Assembly (NCBI GenBank): GCA_035566015.1
Contig: DATMRS010000020.1
Location: 558,001 to 622,000, forward strand
From: DATMRS01 sp035566015
Lineage (GTDB): Bacteria > Pseudomonadota > Alphaproteobacteria > Sphingomonadales > Sphingomonadaceae
Direction: 5' to 3'
DNA length: 64,000 nt
In this document: piece after piece, positions 41,078 through 50,090 of the stretch
How positions within the stretch are numbered: position 1 is the stretch's first letter
Layout: every line of letters begins with the position of its first letter
Notes under the pieces: model-generated
Database searches by the model: none
Told to the model about the DNA's origin: nothing
Seen by the model: the letters and a program-made list of their open reading frames with translations, nothing else
Position numbers and translations under genes: made by a program

Positions 41078-41749
41078 ATGACCGAAATCGCCATTTACGA
41101 CATGGATCGGACGATCACGCGCGTCGCCACCTACACGCCCTTCCTGCTGCATGCGGCGGCGCGGCGGGCGCCGTGGCGGCTGGTGCTGCTGCCTTTCGTC
41201 CTCCTGTCGATGCTGGCCTATGTCGCGAAGCTGATCGATCGCGGGCGGCTGAAGGAGATCAACCAGGCGCTGTTGCTCGGCCGCCACATCGCGCCGGCCG
41301 AGCTGGCGAAGGTGGTCGACAGCTTTGCCGAAAGGACGATCGCGGCGAACATCCTGCCCGGCGCGCTGACCCGCATCGCGGCGGACAAGGCGGCGGGCCG
41401 CCGGCTGGTGCTGGCGACGGCCTCCTACCGCCTCTATTCGGCGGCGATCGCCGAGCGGCTGGGCTTCAACGACGTGATCGCAACGAGCAGCCTCGTCGGC
41501 CTCGACGGGCGAATCCGCGCCAAGATCGACGGCGACAATTGCTACGGCCCCGCCAAGCTCCGCATGATCGAAGCCTGGATGGCGCGCGAGGGGCTGGACC
41601 GCGCGCAATGCCGGATCGCCTTTTATTCGGACCATGCCTCCGATGCGCCGGTGCTCGAATGGGCGGACGAGCCGTTCGCGGTCAACGCGCACGAAAGGCT
41701 ACTGCGCCTGGCGCGCGCGCGCGGCTGGCCGACGCTCGACTGGCGCTGA
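41078..41749 (+). CDS. HAD-IB family phosphatase
   Basis: 223 residues. Motif I IYDMDRTITRVAT with the D-x-D pair, motif II LATASYRL, motif III lysine in CYGPAKLRMI, motif IV YSDHASDAPVLEWAD. HAD-IB enzymes of this length act on phosphoserine-like or phospholipid headgroup substrates; a short helix after motif I fits the C1 cap. Position next to the lipid transporter suggests an envelope-lipid substrate, but this is a guess. Confidence 0.88.
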   Translation: MTEIAIYDMDRTITRVATYTPFLLHAAARRAPWRLVLLPFVLLSMLAYVAKLIDRGRLKEINQALLLGRHIAPAELAKVVDSFAERTIAANILPGALTRIAADKAAGRRLVLATASYRLYSAAIAERLGFNDVIATSSLVGLDGRIRAKIDGDNCYGPAKLRMIEAWMAREGLDRAQCRIAFYSDHASDAPVLEWADEPFAVNAHERLLRLARARGWPTLDWR

Positions 41750-41768
41750 GCCTCCTCCAGCCATCTCC

Positions 41769-41864
41769 CGTCATTCCGGCGAACGCCGGAATCCATGGGC
41801 GGCGGGTCGATCCGTAACGAAGCGGGCCGAGTCCGTGGACCCCGACTTTCGTCGGGGTGACGGA
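41769..41864. repeat. Full copy of the intergenic palindromic repeat family
   Basis: Left hairpin CGTCATTCCGGCGAACGCCGGAATCCATGG, spacer with GGTCGATCCGTAACGAAGCGG, right hairpin GTGGACCCCGACTTTCGTCGGGGTGACGG. It lies in the gap after the HAD phosphatase gene and before the convergent CDF transporter stop. Orientation is opposite to the 61138 copy. Confidence 0.85.
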
Positions 41865-41878
41865 AAGGAGGTTCCCCT

Positions 41879-42790
41879 CTAACCTCCCCGCTCGTCCACA
41901 TGCCCTTCGGGATCGGGGTGGATAAGGATCTCGACGCCCGGAAATTCGGTGGCCAGCCGCGCCTCCACCTCGTCCATCACGCGGTGCGCCTCGGCGACGC
42001 TCATCTCGGGGGCGACCCAGACGTGGAACTGGACGAATTCGCGCGCCCCGCTCGATCGCGTGCGCAGATCGTGGATGCCGCGCAATTCGGGGTGCTGCTG
42101 TGCAACGGCGAGGAAATGCCGGCGCTTCTCGTCGGGCCATTCCTTGTCCATCAGCTGATCGATCGCCGTCCAGGCCGCGCCCCAGGCGCCCCAGAGCAGC
42201 CACAGCGCGATCGCGATGCCGAACAGCGGATCGGCACCGGGAACGTGGAGATATTGATCGAGGATCAGCGCGACGATCACCGCGCCGTTCAACAGCAGAT
42301 CGCTTGCATAATGGATGCGATCGGCCTGGATCGCGACACTCCGCGTCGCACTGATGACATGACGCTGATAGGCGATCAGCGCGATCGTCAGCACGGTGGC
42401 GACGAGCGAGACGGCAATGCCGTAATCGGCATGCGCGGTGGCCGCCGCCTCGCCCATCCGCCCCACCGCGCGCATCGCGATCCCTATCGCCGACAGCGTG
42501 ATGAGGACGACCTGGAACAAGGCCGCCAGCGCCTCCGCCTTGCCATGGCCGAAGCGATGGTCATGGTCCGCCGGCCGCGCGGCGATCCACACGCCCCACA
42601 AGGTGACGCAGGCGGCGACGAGATCGAGCCCGGTGTCCGCCAGCGAGCCCAGCATCGCGATCGAATCGGTCTTCCACGCGGCATAGCCCTTCAGCGTGAG
42701 CAGCAGCAGCGCGACCGCGATGCTGGCCAGCGCGGCGCGTGTCGTAAGCCGCCCGCGCTCCGCCGGATCGCCTGCGCGCGCGCCGCTCAC
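41879..42790 (-). CDS. Cation diffusion facilitator (FieF/YiiP type)
   Basis: 303 residues, six helices. Metal site A is complete: Asp pair four apart (SLADTGLDL) in helix 2 and His-x3-Asp (HYASD) in helix 5, as in FieF. The DHDHRFGHGKAEALAAL loop follows helix 2. The cytoplasmic domain has HDLRTRSSGAREFVQFHVWV and AHRVMDEVEARL. It exports zinc, iron or cadmium in exchange for protons. Its start overlaps the pdxH stop by four bases. Confidence 0.93.
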   Translation of the reverse strand: MSGARAGDPAERGRLTTRAALASIAVALLLLTLKGYAAWKTDSIAMLGSLADTGLDLVAACVTLWGVWIAARPADHDHRFGHGKAEALAALFQVVLITLSAIGIAMRAVGRMGEAAATAHADYGIAVSLVATVLTIALIAYQRHVISATRSVAIQADRIHYASDLLLNGAVIVALILDQYLHVPGADPLFGIAIALWLLWGAWGAAWTAIDQLMDKEWPDEKRRHFLAVAQQHPELRGIHDLRTRSSGAREFVQFHVWVAPEMSVAEAHRVMDEVEARLATEFPGVEILIHPDPEGHVDERGG

Positions 42791-43362
42791 GGGTAAAGCA
42801 GGCCCTCGCGCCAGCCCTCGCCCTCGCGCACGAACAGCCGCCGTTCGTGCAGGCGATGCGGGCGATCGTGCCAGAATTCGATCCGCTCGGGAAGGACGCG
42901 GAAGCCCGACCAGTCTGCGGGACGCGGCACGTCGCGTCCTTCGTAGCGCGCCCGTTCCTCCTCATAGCGCGCCTCGAACAGCGCGCGCGATTCGAGCGGG
43001 CGCGACTGATCCGACGCCCAGGCGCCAAGCTGCGAATCGCGGGCGCGCGAGGCGAAATAGGCATCCGCCTCGGCATCGTCGACCGGCTCGACCGCGCCTT
43101 CGATCCGCACCTGCCGACGGATCGATTTCCAGTGGAAGAGCAAGGCGGCGCGGGGGTTGGCCGCCAGCTCGCCGCCCTTGCGGCTTTCCAGATTGGTATA
43201 GAAGACGAAGCCGTGATCGTGCCGCTTCAGCAGCACCATCCGCACCGACGGCCGGCCCGCCGCCTCGGCGGTCGCGATCGCCATGGCGTTGGGCTCGTTG
43301 ATCTCGGCGGCGGCGGCTTCGGCCATCCAGTCTTCAAACAGGGCGTGGGGGTCGTTGCTCAT
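42787..43362 (-). CDS. pdxH: Pyridoxamine/pyridoxine 5'-phosphate oxidase
   Basis: 191 residues. FMN and substrate motifs: SVRMVLLKRHDHGFVFYTNLESRKGGELAANP, LLFHWKSIRRQVRIEG, ASDQSRPLESR and the C-terminal RIEFWHDRPHRLHERRLF. It makes pyridoxal 5'-phosphate, cofactor of SerC among others. It is first of two genes, coupled to the CDF transporter. Confidence 0.95.
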   Translation of the reverse strand: MSNDPHALFEDWMAEAAAAEINEPNAMAIATAEAAGRPSVRMVLLKRHDHGFVFYTNLESRKGGELAANPRAALLFHWKSIRRQVRIEGAVEPVDDAEADAYFASRARDSQLGAWASDQSRPLESRALFEARYEEERARYEGRDVPRPADWSGFRVLPERIEFWHDRPHRLHERRLFVREGEGWREGLLYP

Positions 43363-43456
43363 CGTTCCGCCCTAATCGAGGCTGGCGCCGAGGTGAAGAG
43401 CGCGAACCGATGCGCGCCGCGATGCGTTCCCCCGGGCAATGGCGAGAGGAGGCGAT

Positions 43457-44059
43457 ATGGCGAGCAACAGCCGGGCCACGTGGGAAGCGTTGCGCGACGA
43501 AGCCAAGGGCTGCACGCGCTGCCCCTTGTGGAAGCCCGCGACGCAGACGGTGTTCGGCGAAGGCCCGGTGACGGCGCGGCTGATGCTGGTGGGTGAGCAG
43601 CCGGGCGATCAGGAGGATCTGGCCGGCCGTCCCTTCGTCGGCCCCGCCGGCAAGTTGCTCGACAAGGCGCTGGGCGAGGCGGGGATCGATCGCGGCCGCG
43701 TCTACCTCACCAACGCCGTCAAGCATTTCAAATTCCGGCCGCGCGGCAAGCGGCGCATCCACTCGAAGCCCGATGGCGGCGAGATCGCGGCCTGCAAATG
43801 GTGGTTCGATCGCGAATTGCGCCTGCTCCGCCCGGCGGTGACGGTGGCGATGGGGGCGACGGCGGCGCGCGCCCTGCTGGGCAAGGTGGTGACGATCACC
43901 GCCGCGCGCGGCCGCACCCATCCGCTGGCTGAAGGGGGCGAGGGACGGGTGACGATCCATCCCAGCTTCCTGCTCCGCATGCCCGACAAGGCGCGCGCCG
44001 AGGAGGAATATCGCCGCTTCGTCGAGGATCTGGCGGAGGCGGCGCGGCGCTCGGCCTGA
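43457..44059 (+). CDS. udgX: UdgX: uracil-DNA glycosylase-type protein that captures uracil DNA covalently
   Basis: 200 residues from ATG 43457, with AGGAGG four bases upstream (43439 is the alternative start). Motif A GEQPGDQED, the diagnostic KRRIHSKP loop (98-105) with His102 where UdgX bonds to the abasic sugar, and motif B HPSFLLR. The iron-sulfur cysteines seen are Cys19, Cys22 and Cys113; no fourth cysteine exists in the protein, so the fourth ligand is not evident. Mycobacterial UdgX excises uracil and stays covalently attached to the site. Divergent from pdxH. Confidence 0.9.
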   Translation: MASNSRATWEALRDEAKGCTRCPLWKPATQTVFGEGPVTARLMLVGEQPGDQEDLAGRPFVGPAGKLLDKALGEAGIDRGRVYLTNAVKHFKFRPRGKRRIHSKPDGGEIAACKWWFDRELRLLRPAVTVAMGATAARALLGKVVTITAARGRTHPLAEGGEGRVTIHPSFLLRMPDKARAEEEYRRFVEDLAEAARRSA

Positions 44060-44130
44060 TCGGCGAACCGTTGCGGATATGCATAATATCCCGGATAGCG
44101 CCTGCAGGGCTGGCTGCGGGACGTCCCTCA

Positions 44131-44538
44131 ATGGCGATCGATTTTGCGCGCGAGACTGTTTCGGCCGAACATTTTGCCGATATCCTGATGCGTTCCGGCC
44201 TTGCGCCAAGGCGGCCGGTCGACGATCCGCGCAGGTTGCAGGCCATGCTCGACAACGCGAACCTGATCGTCACCGCGCGAGAAACCGATGGCGGGCGGCT
44301 GGTGGGCATTGCCCGCTCGCTGACCGACTGGAGCTATTGCTGCTACCTCTCCGATCTGGCCGTGGATGCGGCGTTTCAAGGCCAGGGCATAGGCCGGGAA
44401 CTCATCCGGCAGACCCGGCGGCATGCCGGTGAAAACTGCATGTGCCTGCTCGTGTCCGCACCTGACTCCGTGGGCTTTTACCGGTCGATCGGCATGCCGC
44501 TTGCCGAACGGGCGTTCCTCTATCCCCGCCAGCGTTAA
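44131..44538 (+). CDS. GNAT-family N-acetyltransferase
   Basis: 135 residues from ATG 44131; a longer open frame from 44071 adds an untypical leader. ETVSAEHFADILMRSGL, ARETDGGRLVGIARSLTD, YCCYLSDLAVDAAFQGQGIGRELIRQTRRHAG with the QGQGIG acetyl-CoA loop, and GFYRSIGMP. The acceptor is unknown. It ends 12 bases before the smc stop (convergent). Confidence 0.87.
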   Translation: MAIDFARETVSAEHFADILMRSGLAPRRPVDDPRRLQAMLDNANLIVTARETDGGRLVGIARSLTDWSYCCYLSDLAVDAAFQGQGIGRELIRQTRRHAGENCMCLLVSAPDSVGFYRSIGMPLAERAFLYPRQR

Positions 44539-44550
44539 TGTCGCGGGCGA

Positions 44551-47500
44551 CTATTCCGCCGCGAGCAAAGTCTCCGCGCCGCCCAGATCGACCGAGACGA
44601 GCCGGCTGACGCCGCGCTCCACCATCGTCACGCCGAACAGGCGGTGCATCCGCGCCATGGTGACGGCATTATGGGTGACGATCAGGTAGCGCGTTTCCGT
44701 TTCCTGCGTCATCCGTACGAGAAGATCGCAGAAACGCTCGATATTGGCGTCGTCCAGCGGCGCATCCACCTCGTCGAGGACGCAGATCGGCGCGGGATTG
44801 GTGAGGAACAGGGCGAAGATCAGCGCGATCGCGGTCAGCGCCTGCTCGCCGCCCGACAAGAGGGTGAGCGCGGCGAGCTTCTTGCCCGGCGGCTGCGCCA
44901 TGATTTCCAGCCCGGCTTCCAAGGGATCGTCCGAGTCGATCAGCGCCAGATGCGCCTCGCCGCCCGCGAACAGCGTGGTGAAGAGGCGGCGGAAATGCCG
45001 GTCCACCGCCTCGAATGCGGCGAGCAGGCGGGCGCGGCCCTCGCGGTTCAGGCTGCCGATCGATCCGCGCAGGCGATTGATCGCCTCGCCCAGCTCCTCG
45101 CGCTCGGCAAGGTTGGCGGTGCGGCCTTCCTCCAGTTCGCGCAACTCGCTCTCGGCGACGAGATTGACCGGGCCAAGCCGCTCGCGATCGGCGGTGAGAC
45201 GGTCGAAGCGCGCCGATTCGTCCCCCGCCTCGCCCACCTCGGCGCTGGCGAAGCCGATCTTCTCGGGCAGGACGGGGGCGGGGCATTCGAAGCGTTCGCC
45301 CGCGATGCGGCCCATTTCGATCCGGCGACTCTCCTGATTCTCCAGACGCGCGGCGGCGCCGGCGCGTGCTTCTCGCGCGATGCTCAGCGCCTCCCCGGCA
45401 TCGGCGAGCGTCTTTTCGGCGCGGCGCAGCGCCTCCTCGGCCTCGCTTTCGGTGTGGCGCGCGGTATCGGCCGCCGCGTCGACCCTGGCTGCGTCCTCGC
45501 TCAAGGTGACGAGCTGGGCGTCGAGGCGGGTGGGGGCGTCGGCCAGCGAGTCGGCCTCGGCCGCCAGCGTCGCGCCGCGCTTGTCCATTTCCGCGATCCG
45601 GCGGGCGGCGTCACCCGCGCGCGTCCGCCAGCCCCTCGCCTCTGTGCGCGCCGCGTCCAGCCGCCGCCGGTCCGCCTCCAGCGCGGCGGCCAGCGCGCTC
45701 GCCCGGCCGCGCGCCTCGCCCAGCGCCGCGCGCGCGGCATCGTTGGCGAGGCGCAGCTTCTCCACCGTCTCGCGCGTCGCCGCGCCGTCGGGCAGCGCCT
45801 TCACCGCACCCTCGGCCTCTTCGGCGCTCCGCCGCGCCTCGCCCGCTTCGGTGTCCGCACGTTCGGCGCGTCCGGCGACGGCGGCGCGCTGCTGGGCAAG
45901 CCGGTCGAGCGCGGCGGCGGCGGCGTCCTCGTCGCGCGCGGCGCGGCGCTGCTCGCCTTCGGCCGTGGCGAGGCGCGCGCGGGCCGCATCGGTGGCGGCC
46001 TTCGCTTCGGCCATCGCGGCGGTGGCGGCGGCGAGGCGATCCTGCGCGGCGTCTACGTCCGCCTTCGCAGGCGGCATTGCCTTGTCGAGCTCGGCAAGAC
46101 GATTGACGCGGATCAGCCGCTCGGCGGCGGCGGCGCCGACATCCTCGGCGACGAAGCCGTCCCAGCGCCGCATCGCGCCCGCGCGCGTGACGATCCGCTG
46201 GCCGGGCGCGAGGGCGATCGGGCCGTCATCCGCCTCGGCCACGCCGATCTGCGCGAGGCGGCGGGCGAGTTCGGCGGGCGCATCGACATAAGCGGCGAGC
46301 GCGGTGACGCCATCGGGCAAGGCCGGATCGCCCTGCCCCGTCGCACCGCCCCAGCGCCTCTTGCCCGTCTGCCCGATCGGCGCGTCGATATCGTCGCCCA
46401 AGGCGGCGGCGAGCGCGCGTTCATAGCCCGGTGCGGCCTTGATCCGGGCGAGCGCGCGATCGGTCTTTCCACCCTCCAGCGCCCGCACCAGCGCGCGTGC
46501 CTCCGCCTCCAGCGCGGCCAGCGCGGCGCGCGCGGCGGCCCCTTCGCTTTCGGCCGTTTCGCGCGCGACGGCGGCGGCATCCCGCGCGGCCTCCGCCTCG
46601 GCGATCGCGGCGGTCGCGGCCTCCGCCTCCTGCTCGGCGGCGGTGCGGCGGGCGGCCGCCGCGTCGCGTTCGGCAAGCAACGGCGCTTCGTCGCCCAGCG
46701 CCGCTGCTTCGGCGGCGATGCGCGCGCGTTCGGCCTCGGCGCGATCGAGCCGCTGGCGCGCGGCGGCCAGCGCGGCCTCCGCCACGCGAATCTCGGCCTG
46801 CTCGGCGGCCTGGGCGGCGAGCGCCTGCGCCATCGCCACCTCGGCATCGCGCGCGGCGCGTTCGGCCTCGGCGACCTGCCCGGTCAGCGCCGTCCCCTCC
46901 GCCCCGGCGGCGGCAATGGCGGCGGCGAGCGCCTTGTCCTCTTCCGCAAGGCGGGCGAGCGCGGCGGCGGCGTCGATCGCCAGCCTGTCCTCGCGCGTGC
47001 GATCCTCAGCCAATGTCGCCTGCTGCTGGCCCAGATCGGCGATGCGCCGGTCGAGCGCGGCGCGTTCGGACCGGGCGGCGGCAAGCTGATGGCCGAGCGC
47101 CGCCTGCGCCTCGCGCGCCGCCTGCGCCTCGGCACGCCGGTCGCCCACCAGCCGCGCCGCTTCGGCCTGATGCGCCGCCGCCGCGCGCTGCGCCTCGGCC
47201 GACGCGACGACCGCCGCCTCGGCCGCCGCCGCTTCCTTCTTCGCGGCCTCGGCGGCGGCGGCGGCGTCACGCCAGCGCGCGAAGATCAGCCGCGCCTCGG
47301 CGAGCCGGATCGATTCGGACAGCGCGCGATAGCGCTCCGCCGCCCGCGCCTGCCGCCGCAGCGCATTGGCGCGCGTTTCCATGTCGGCGAGCAGATCGTC
47401 GAGGCGCAGCAGGTTCGCCTCGGTCGCGCGCAATTTCTGCTCGGCATCGCGGCGGCGGACGTGGAGGCCGGCAATGCCCGCCGCTTCCTCCAGCATCATC

Positions 47501-47973
47501 CGCCGTTCGGTGGGCTTGGCGGCGATCACCGCGCTGATCCGTCCCTGGCTCACCATCGCCGGCGAATGCGCACCCGTCGCGGCATCGGCGAAGAGCAGGG
47601 CAACATCCTTCTGGCGCACGTCGCGGCCGTTGACGCGATAGGCCGATCCCGCCCCGCGCTCGATCCGGCGAACGACCTCCACCTCCTCGTCGGCGTCGGC
47701 CGCCTCGTCGGCGATACGCTCGGTCAGGATCGAGACTTCGGCGAAATCGCGCGCGGGCCGATTGGTCGTGCCGGCGAAGATCACGTCGTCCATCCCGCCG
47801 CCGCGCAGCGACTTGGGGCTGGATTCGCCCATCACCCAGCGAATCGCTTCAAGCAGGTTGGACTTGCCGCAGCCATTGGGGCCGACGATCCCGGTCAGCC
47901 CCGGTTCGACGCGCAGCTCGGCGGGCTCGACGAAGCTCTTGAAGCCCGACAGCTTGAGCCGCTTGATCCGCAT
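44551..47973 (-). CDS. smc: Chromosome segregation ATPase SMC
   Basis: 1140 residues. Head N: FKSFVEPAELRVEPGLTGIVGPNGCGKSNL with Walker A GPNGCGKSN; head C: signature LLSGGEQALTAIALIFALF and Walker B CVLDEVDAPLDD. Two long Ala/Arg/Glu-rich coiled coils flank a hinge near residues 500-660. SMC compacts and separates sister chromosomes with ScpAB, which are not in the window. Last of the minus-strand dciA-dsbA-dsbA-smc run. The opposite strand is fully open for 1144 codons, a composition effect, not a gene. Confidence 0.96.
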   Translation of the reverse strand: MRIKRLKLSGFKSFVEPAELRVEPGLTGIVGPNGCGKSNLLEAIRWVMGESSPKSLRGGGMDDVIFAGTTNRPARDFAEVSILTERIADEAADADEEVEVVRRIERGAGSAYRVNGRDVRQKDVALLFADAATGAHSPAMVSQGRISAVIAAKPTERRMMLEEAAGIAGLHVRRRDAEQKLRATEANLLRLDDLLADMETRANALRRQARAAERYRALSESIRLAEARLIFARWRDAAAAAEAAKKEAAAAEAAVVASAEAQRAAAAHQAEAARLVGDRRAEAQAAREAQAALGHQLAAARSERAALDRRIADLGQQQATLAEDRTREDRLAIDAAAALARLAEEDKALAAAIAAAGAEGTALTGQVAEAERAARDAEVAMAQALAAQAAEQAEIRVAEAALAAARQRLDRAEAERARIAAEAAALGDEAPLLAERDAAAARRTAAEQEAEAATAAIAEAEAARDAAAVARETAESEGAAARAALAALEAEARALVRALEGGKTDRALARIKAAPGYERALAAALGDDIDAPIGQTGKRRWGGATGQGDPALPDGVTALAAYVDAPAELARRLAQIGVAEADDGPIALAPGQRIVTRAGAMRRWDGFVAEDVGAAAAERLIRVNRLAELDKAMPPAKADVDAAQDRLAAATAAMAEAKAATDAARARLATAEGEQRRAARDEDAAAAALDRLAQQRAAVAGRAERADTEAGEARRSAEEAEGAVKALPDGAATRETVEKLRLANDAARAALGEARGRASALAAALEADRRRLDAARTEARGWRTRAGDAARRIAEMDKRGATLAAEADSLADAPTRLDAQLVTLSEDAARVDAAADTARHTESEAEEALRRAEKTLADAGEALSIAREARAGAAARLENQESRRIEMGRIAGERFECPAPVLPEKIGFASAEVGEAGDESARFDRLTADRERLGPVNLVAESELRELEEGRTANLAEREELGEAINRLRGSIGSLNREGRARLLAAFEAVDRHFRRLFTTLFAGGEAHLALIDSDDPLEAGLEIMAQPPGKKLAALTLLSGGEQALTAIALIFALFLTNPAPICVLDEVDAPLDDANIERFCDLLVRMTQETETRYLIVTHNAVTMARMHRLFGVTMVERGVSRLVSVDLGGAETLLAAE

Positions 47974-48001
47974 GGCCCGCCCCCCTGGCGCGTTTCCCCG
48001 A

Positions 48002-48748
48002 TCAGCCCCCCGTCGCCGCGCGCAGCTTCGGCTCTAGCGACGCCCAGTCATAGACGCCATCGGCCTTGGCGCCGTTGATGAAGAAGCTGGGCGTGCCGTC
48101 GACGCCGTCCTCGACCGCCTGCTGACGAATCTTCACCAGCTTGTCGACCGCGCCCTTGTCGGCGAGGCAGGCGTCGATCTTCGATTCGGGCAGACCGCGC
48201 GCGCGGAAGAAATCGTCGAGATGGCCGGCCTTGGCGATCGCTGCGACGCGCGCCTGATCGGGCAGCGCCTGGATACGCTTCTGCTCGGCGTCCGAAATGT
48301 CCTGGAACTTCGCGCCCCAATTCTGCTGCTCGGCATAGATCTGCTCGATCAGCTTGAAGAAGGGCCCTGGCCCCTGGCAATGCGCGAGCACCGACACCGA
48401 GACATCGACCGGCTGGAGCAGGAAGTTACGGAATTCCCAGCTCACCTTGCCCGTCTTGACGAACTCGTTCTTCAGCGGCTCGGTCGCTTCCTTCGAGAAA
48501 GCGGCGCAGTGCGGGCAGGTGAGCGAGCCATATTCGACCAGCTTCACCGGCGCATCGGGATTGCCCATGCGGATGCCGCCCTCGGGCGTCTCGCTCACCA
48601 CCTCGGTCCATTCGGTGCCCGCCGGCGGTGGCACGGCGGCGACCGGCGCGGAAGGCGAGGCCGCCTTGTCCGCATCCTTCTTGTCACACGACGCCGCGAC
48701 GAGCGCGAGCCCAACCACCGCCCAGCGCGGATCGATCTTCCTGAACAC
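48002..48748 (-). CDS. DsbA-family thiol-disulfide lipoprotein
   Basis: 248 residues from GTG 48748, chosen because AAGGGGAG lies seven bases upstream; an in-frame ATG at 48805 has no support. Signal with lipobox VAASC. Thioredoxin fold: PDAPVKLVEYGSLTCPHCAAFSKEA with CPHC active site, and GTPSFFINGAKADG with the cis-proline. It probably oxidises or isomerises envelope thiols. A second DsbA-like gene follows upstream, 69 bases away. Confidence 0.88.
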   Translation of the reverse strand: MFRKIDPRWAVVGLALVAASCDKKDADKAASPSAPVAAVPPPAGTEWTEVVSETPEGGIRMGNPDAPVKLVEYGSLTCPHCAAFSKEATEPLKNEFVKTGKVSWEFRNFLLQPVDVSVSVLAHCQGPGPFFKLIEQIYAEQQNWGAKFQDISDAEQKRIQALPDQARVAAIAKAGHLDDFFRARGLPESKIDACLADKGAVDKLVKIRQQAVEDGVDGTPSFFINGAKADGVYDWASLEPKLRAATGG

Positions 48749-48817
48749 GCAAACTCCCCTTCCCGATATGCCTCGGGCATCGTCATGCCGCGTGCATCGC
48801 GGCACGACAAGCCGCCG

Positions 48818-49519
48818 CTATTTCCTGAGCGCCGCGTCGATCTTCGGCTTCAGCGCTTCCCATGTCGCCGTGCCGGCCAGCAAAGTGCCGTTCAGCAGGA
48901 AGCTCGGCGTGCCTTCGATCTTGCGCCCGGTCCAGGCTTCGGTGGCCATCTTGCCCAGCCGATCCTGCTCGGCCTTGTCGGCGAGGCACGCCTTCGCCCG
49001 GTCGGCCGGCACGCCGGCGATCGAGGCCAATCCCGCCGCCCCGGCGATCGCGGAAAGCGCCTCGTCATGCGACATCGCTTTCAGCTTGTCCTGATTCGCC
49101 TGTTCATAGGCGGCGAGCTTCGGGAACCACGTCTCCTGCCCCGCGAAGACCCGGCCGGCGGCGGCGAAATAGGTGGACGGGCCGGCGCAGCGCGTGAGCA
49201 AGGCCGCCGCGAAATCCGCCGGATCGCGCAACGCATGGCGCGCCTCGATGCTGACGAGGCCGGGCCTGATATAGTCGGCGGTGAGCGGCGGCATCGCCTC
49301 GGCGGCGAAATGCGCGCAATGCGGGCAGGTGAAGGAGAGATATTCGACGATCCGCACCTTCGCGGCGGGATTGCCGAGTATATAGGCGCCGTCCGCCGTC
49401 GTCGTGACGGTGTGCGACCAGTCCTTCGCCGCCGGCGCGGCGGAAAGCGCGGCATGCGGCAGGGGCAGGAGCGCCGTCACCGCCGCCGCCAGAGCCGCGA
49501 TCAGCCCGAAACCTCTCAT
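48818..49519 (-). CDS. DsbA-family thiol-disulfide protein (second copy)
   Basis: 233 residues from ATG 49519. Sec signal MRGFGLIAALAAAVTALLPLP to ALSAAPAA. KVRIVEYLSFTCPHCAHFAAEAM with CPHC, EARHALRDPADF and GTPSFLLNGTLLAG. Related to the downstream lipoprotein copy but without a lipobox, so periplasmic. The start overlaps the dciA stop. Confidence 0.88.
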   Translation of the reverse strand: MRGFGLIAALAAAVTALLPLPHAALSAAPAAKDWSHTVTTTADGAYILGNPAAKVRIVEYLSFTCPHCAHFAAEAMPPLTADYIRPGLVSIEARHALRDPADFAAALLTRCAGPSTYFAAAGRVFAGQETWFPKLAAYEQANQDKLKAMSHDEALSAIAGAAGLASIAGVPADRAKACLADKAEQDRLGKMATEAWTGRKIEGTPSFLLNGTLLAGTATWEALKPKIDAALRK

Positions 49520-50064
49520 CCTCTGTCCTCCGGCGTCTGATTCGGCCCGGCAAAGGTCGGCCCGCCCTGTGTCGCGGCCAATGCCCCCGCCAGCCCTTCG
49601 AGGCAGGCGCGCAATTCGGGATCGGCGATCGTGCGCAGGCTGTCGCCCAGCTCCACGGGTATCGGGCGAAGCGAGGGCGGCGCCTTGCGCGGCTTGGGGA
49701 CGGCGGGCGCGCCCTGCCGGATCGCAAGCCGCGCGACGGCGGGATAGCCGAAGAAGCGGTTTATCCGCTCGATAATCTCGGGCGCGACATGCTGCATTAC
49801 CGCCGCGTGCGCGCCATCGACGACGAGGCTCAGCACGCCCTCGGCGCGCCGGCCGGGCGGGAAGCGGATCGATTCGGGCGTCGATACGTCGGCGTAGCGC
49901 GGGCCGACGATCTCGCGCCAGCGACTCACCACCGCCGACTGGGCGAAGCCGAATCGGCGGAAGGACGCCGCGCCCACCTGCGGCACGATATCGCCCACCG
50001 CGCGAATCCGGCCGCGCCGTTGTTCGGGCGCCGCGCGCGGGGAGGGAGGCTTGGCTTTGGTCAT
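49516..50064 (-). CDS. dciA: DUF721/DciA-like helicase-loading protein
   Basis: 182 residues from ATG 50064 (GGAAGG just upstream; 50082 is an alternative). The DUF721 core is RRFGFAQSAVVSRWREIVGPRYADVSTPESIRFPPG followed by LSLVVDGAHAAVMQHVAPEIIERINRFFGY. DciA recruits the replicative helicase DnaB in bacteria without DnaC. N-terminus is basic and disordered. It is 26 bases from the divergent mutY. Confidence 0.85.
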   Translation of the reverse strand: MTKAKPPSPRAAPEQRRGRIRAVGDIVPQVGAASFRRFGFAQSAVVSRWREIVGPRYADVSTPESIRFPPGRRAEGVLSLVVDGAHAAVMQHVAPEIIERINRFFGYPAVARLAIRQGAPAVPKPRKAPPSLRPIPVELGDSLRTIADPELRACLEGLAGALAATQGGPTFAGPNQTPEDRG

Positions 50065-50090
50065 CGCCGCCTTCCATGCCATAGCGCCGC

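Noticed and set aside
44644..48078. 1144-codon open frame antisense to smc
   Set aside because: The residues are Arg/Gly/Ala/Leu-rich low-complexity, and the true smc frame has all motifs. High GC leaves the opposite strand free of stops.
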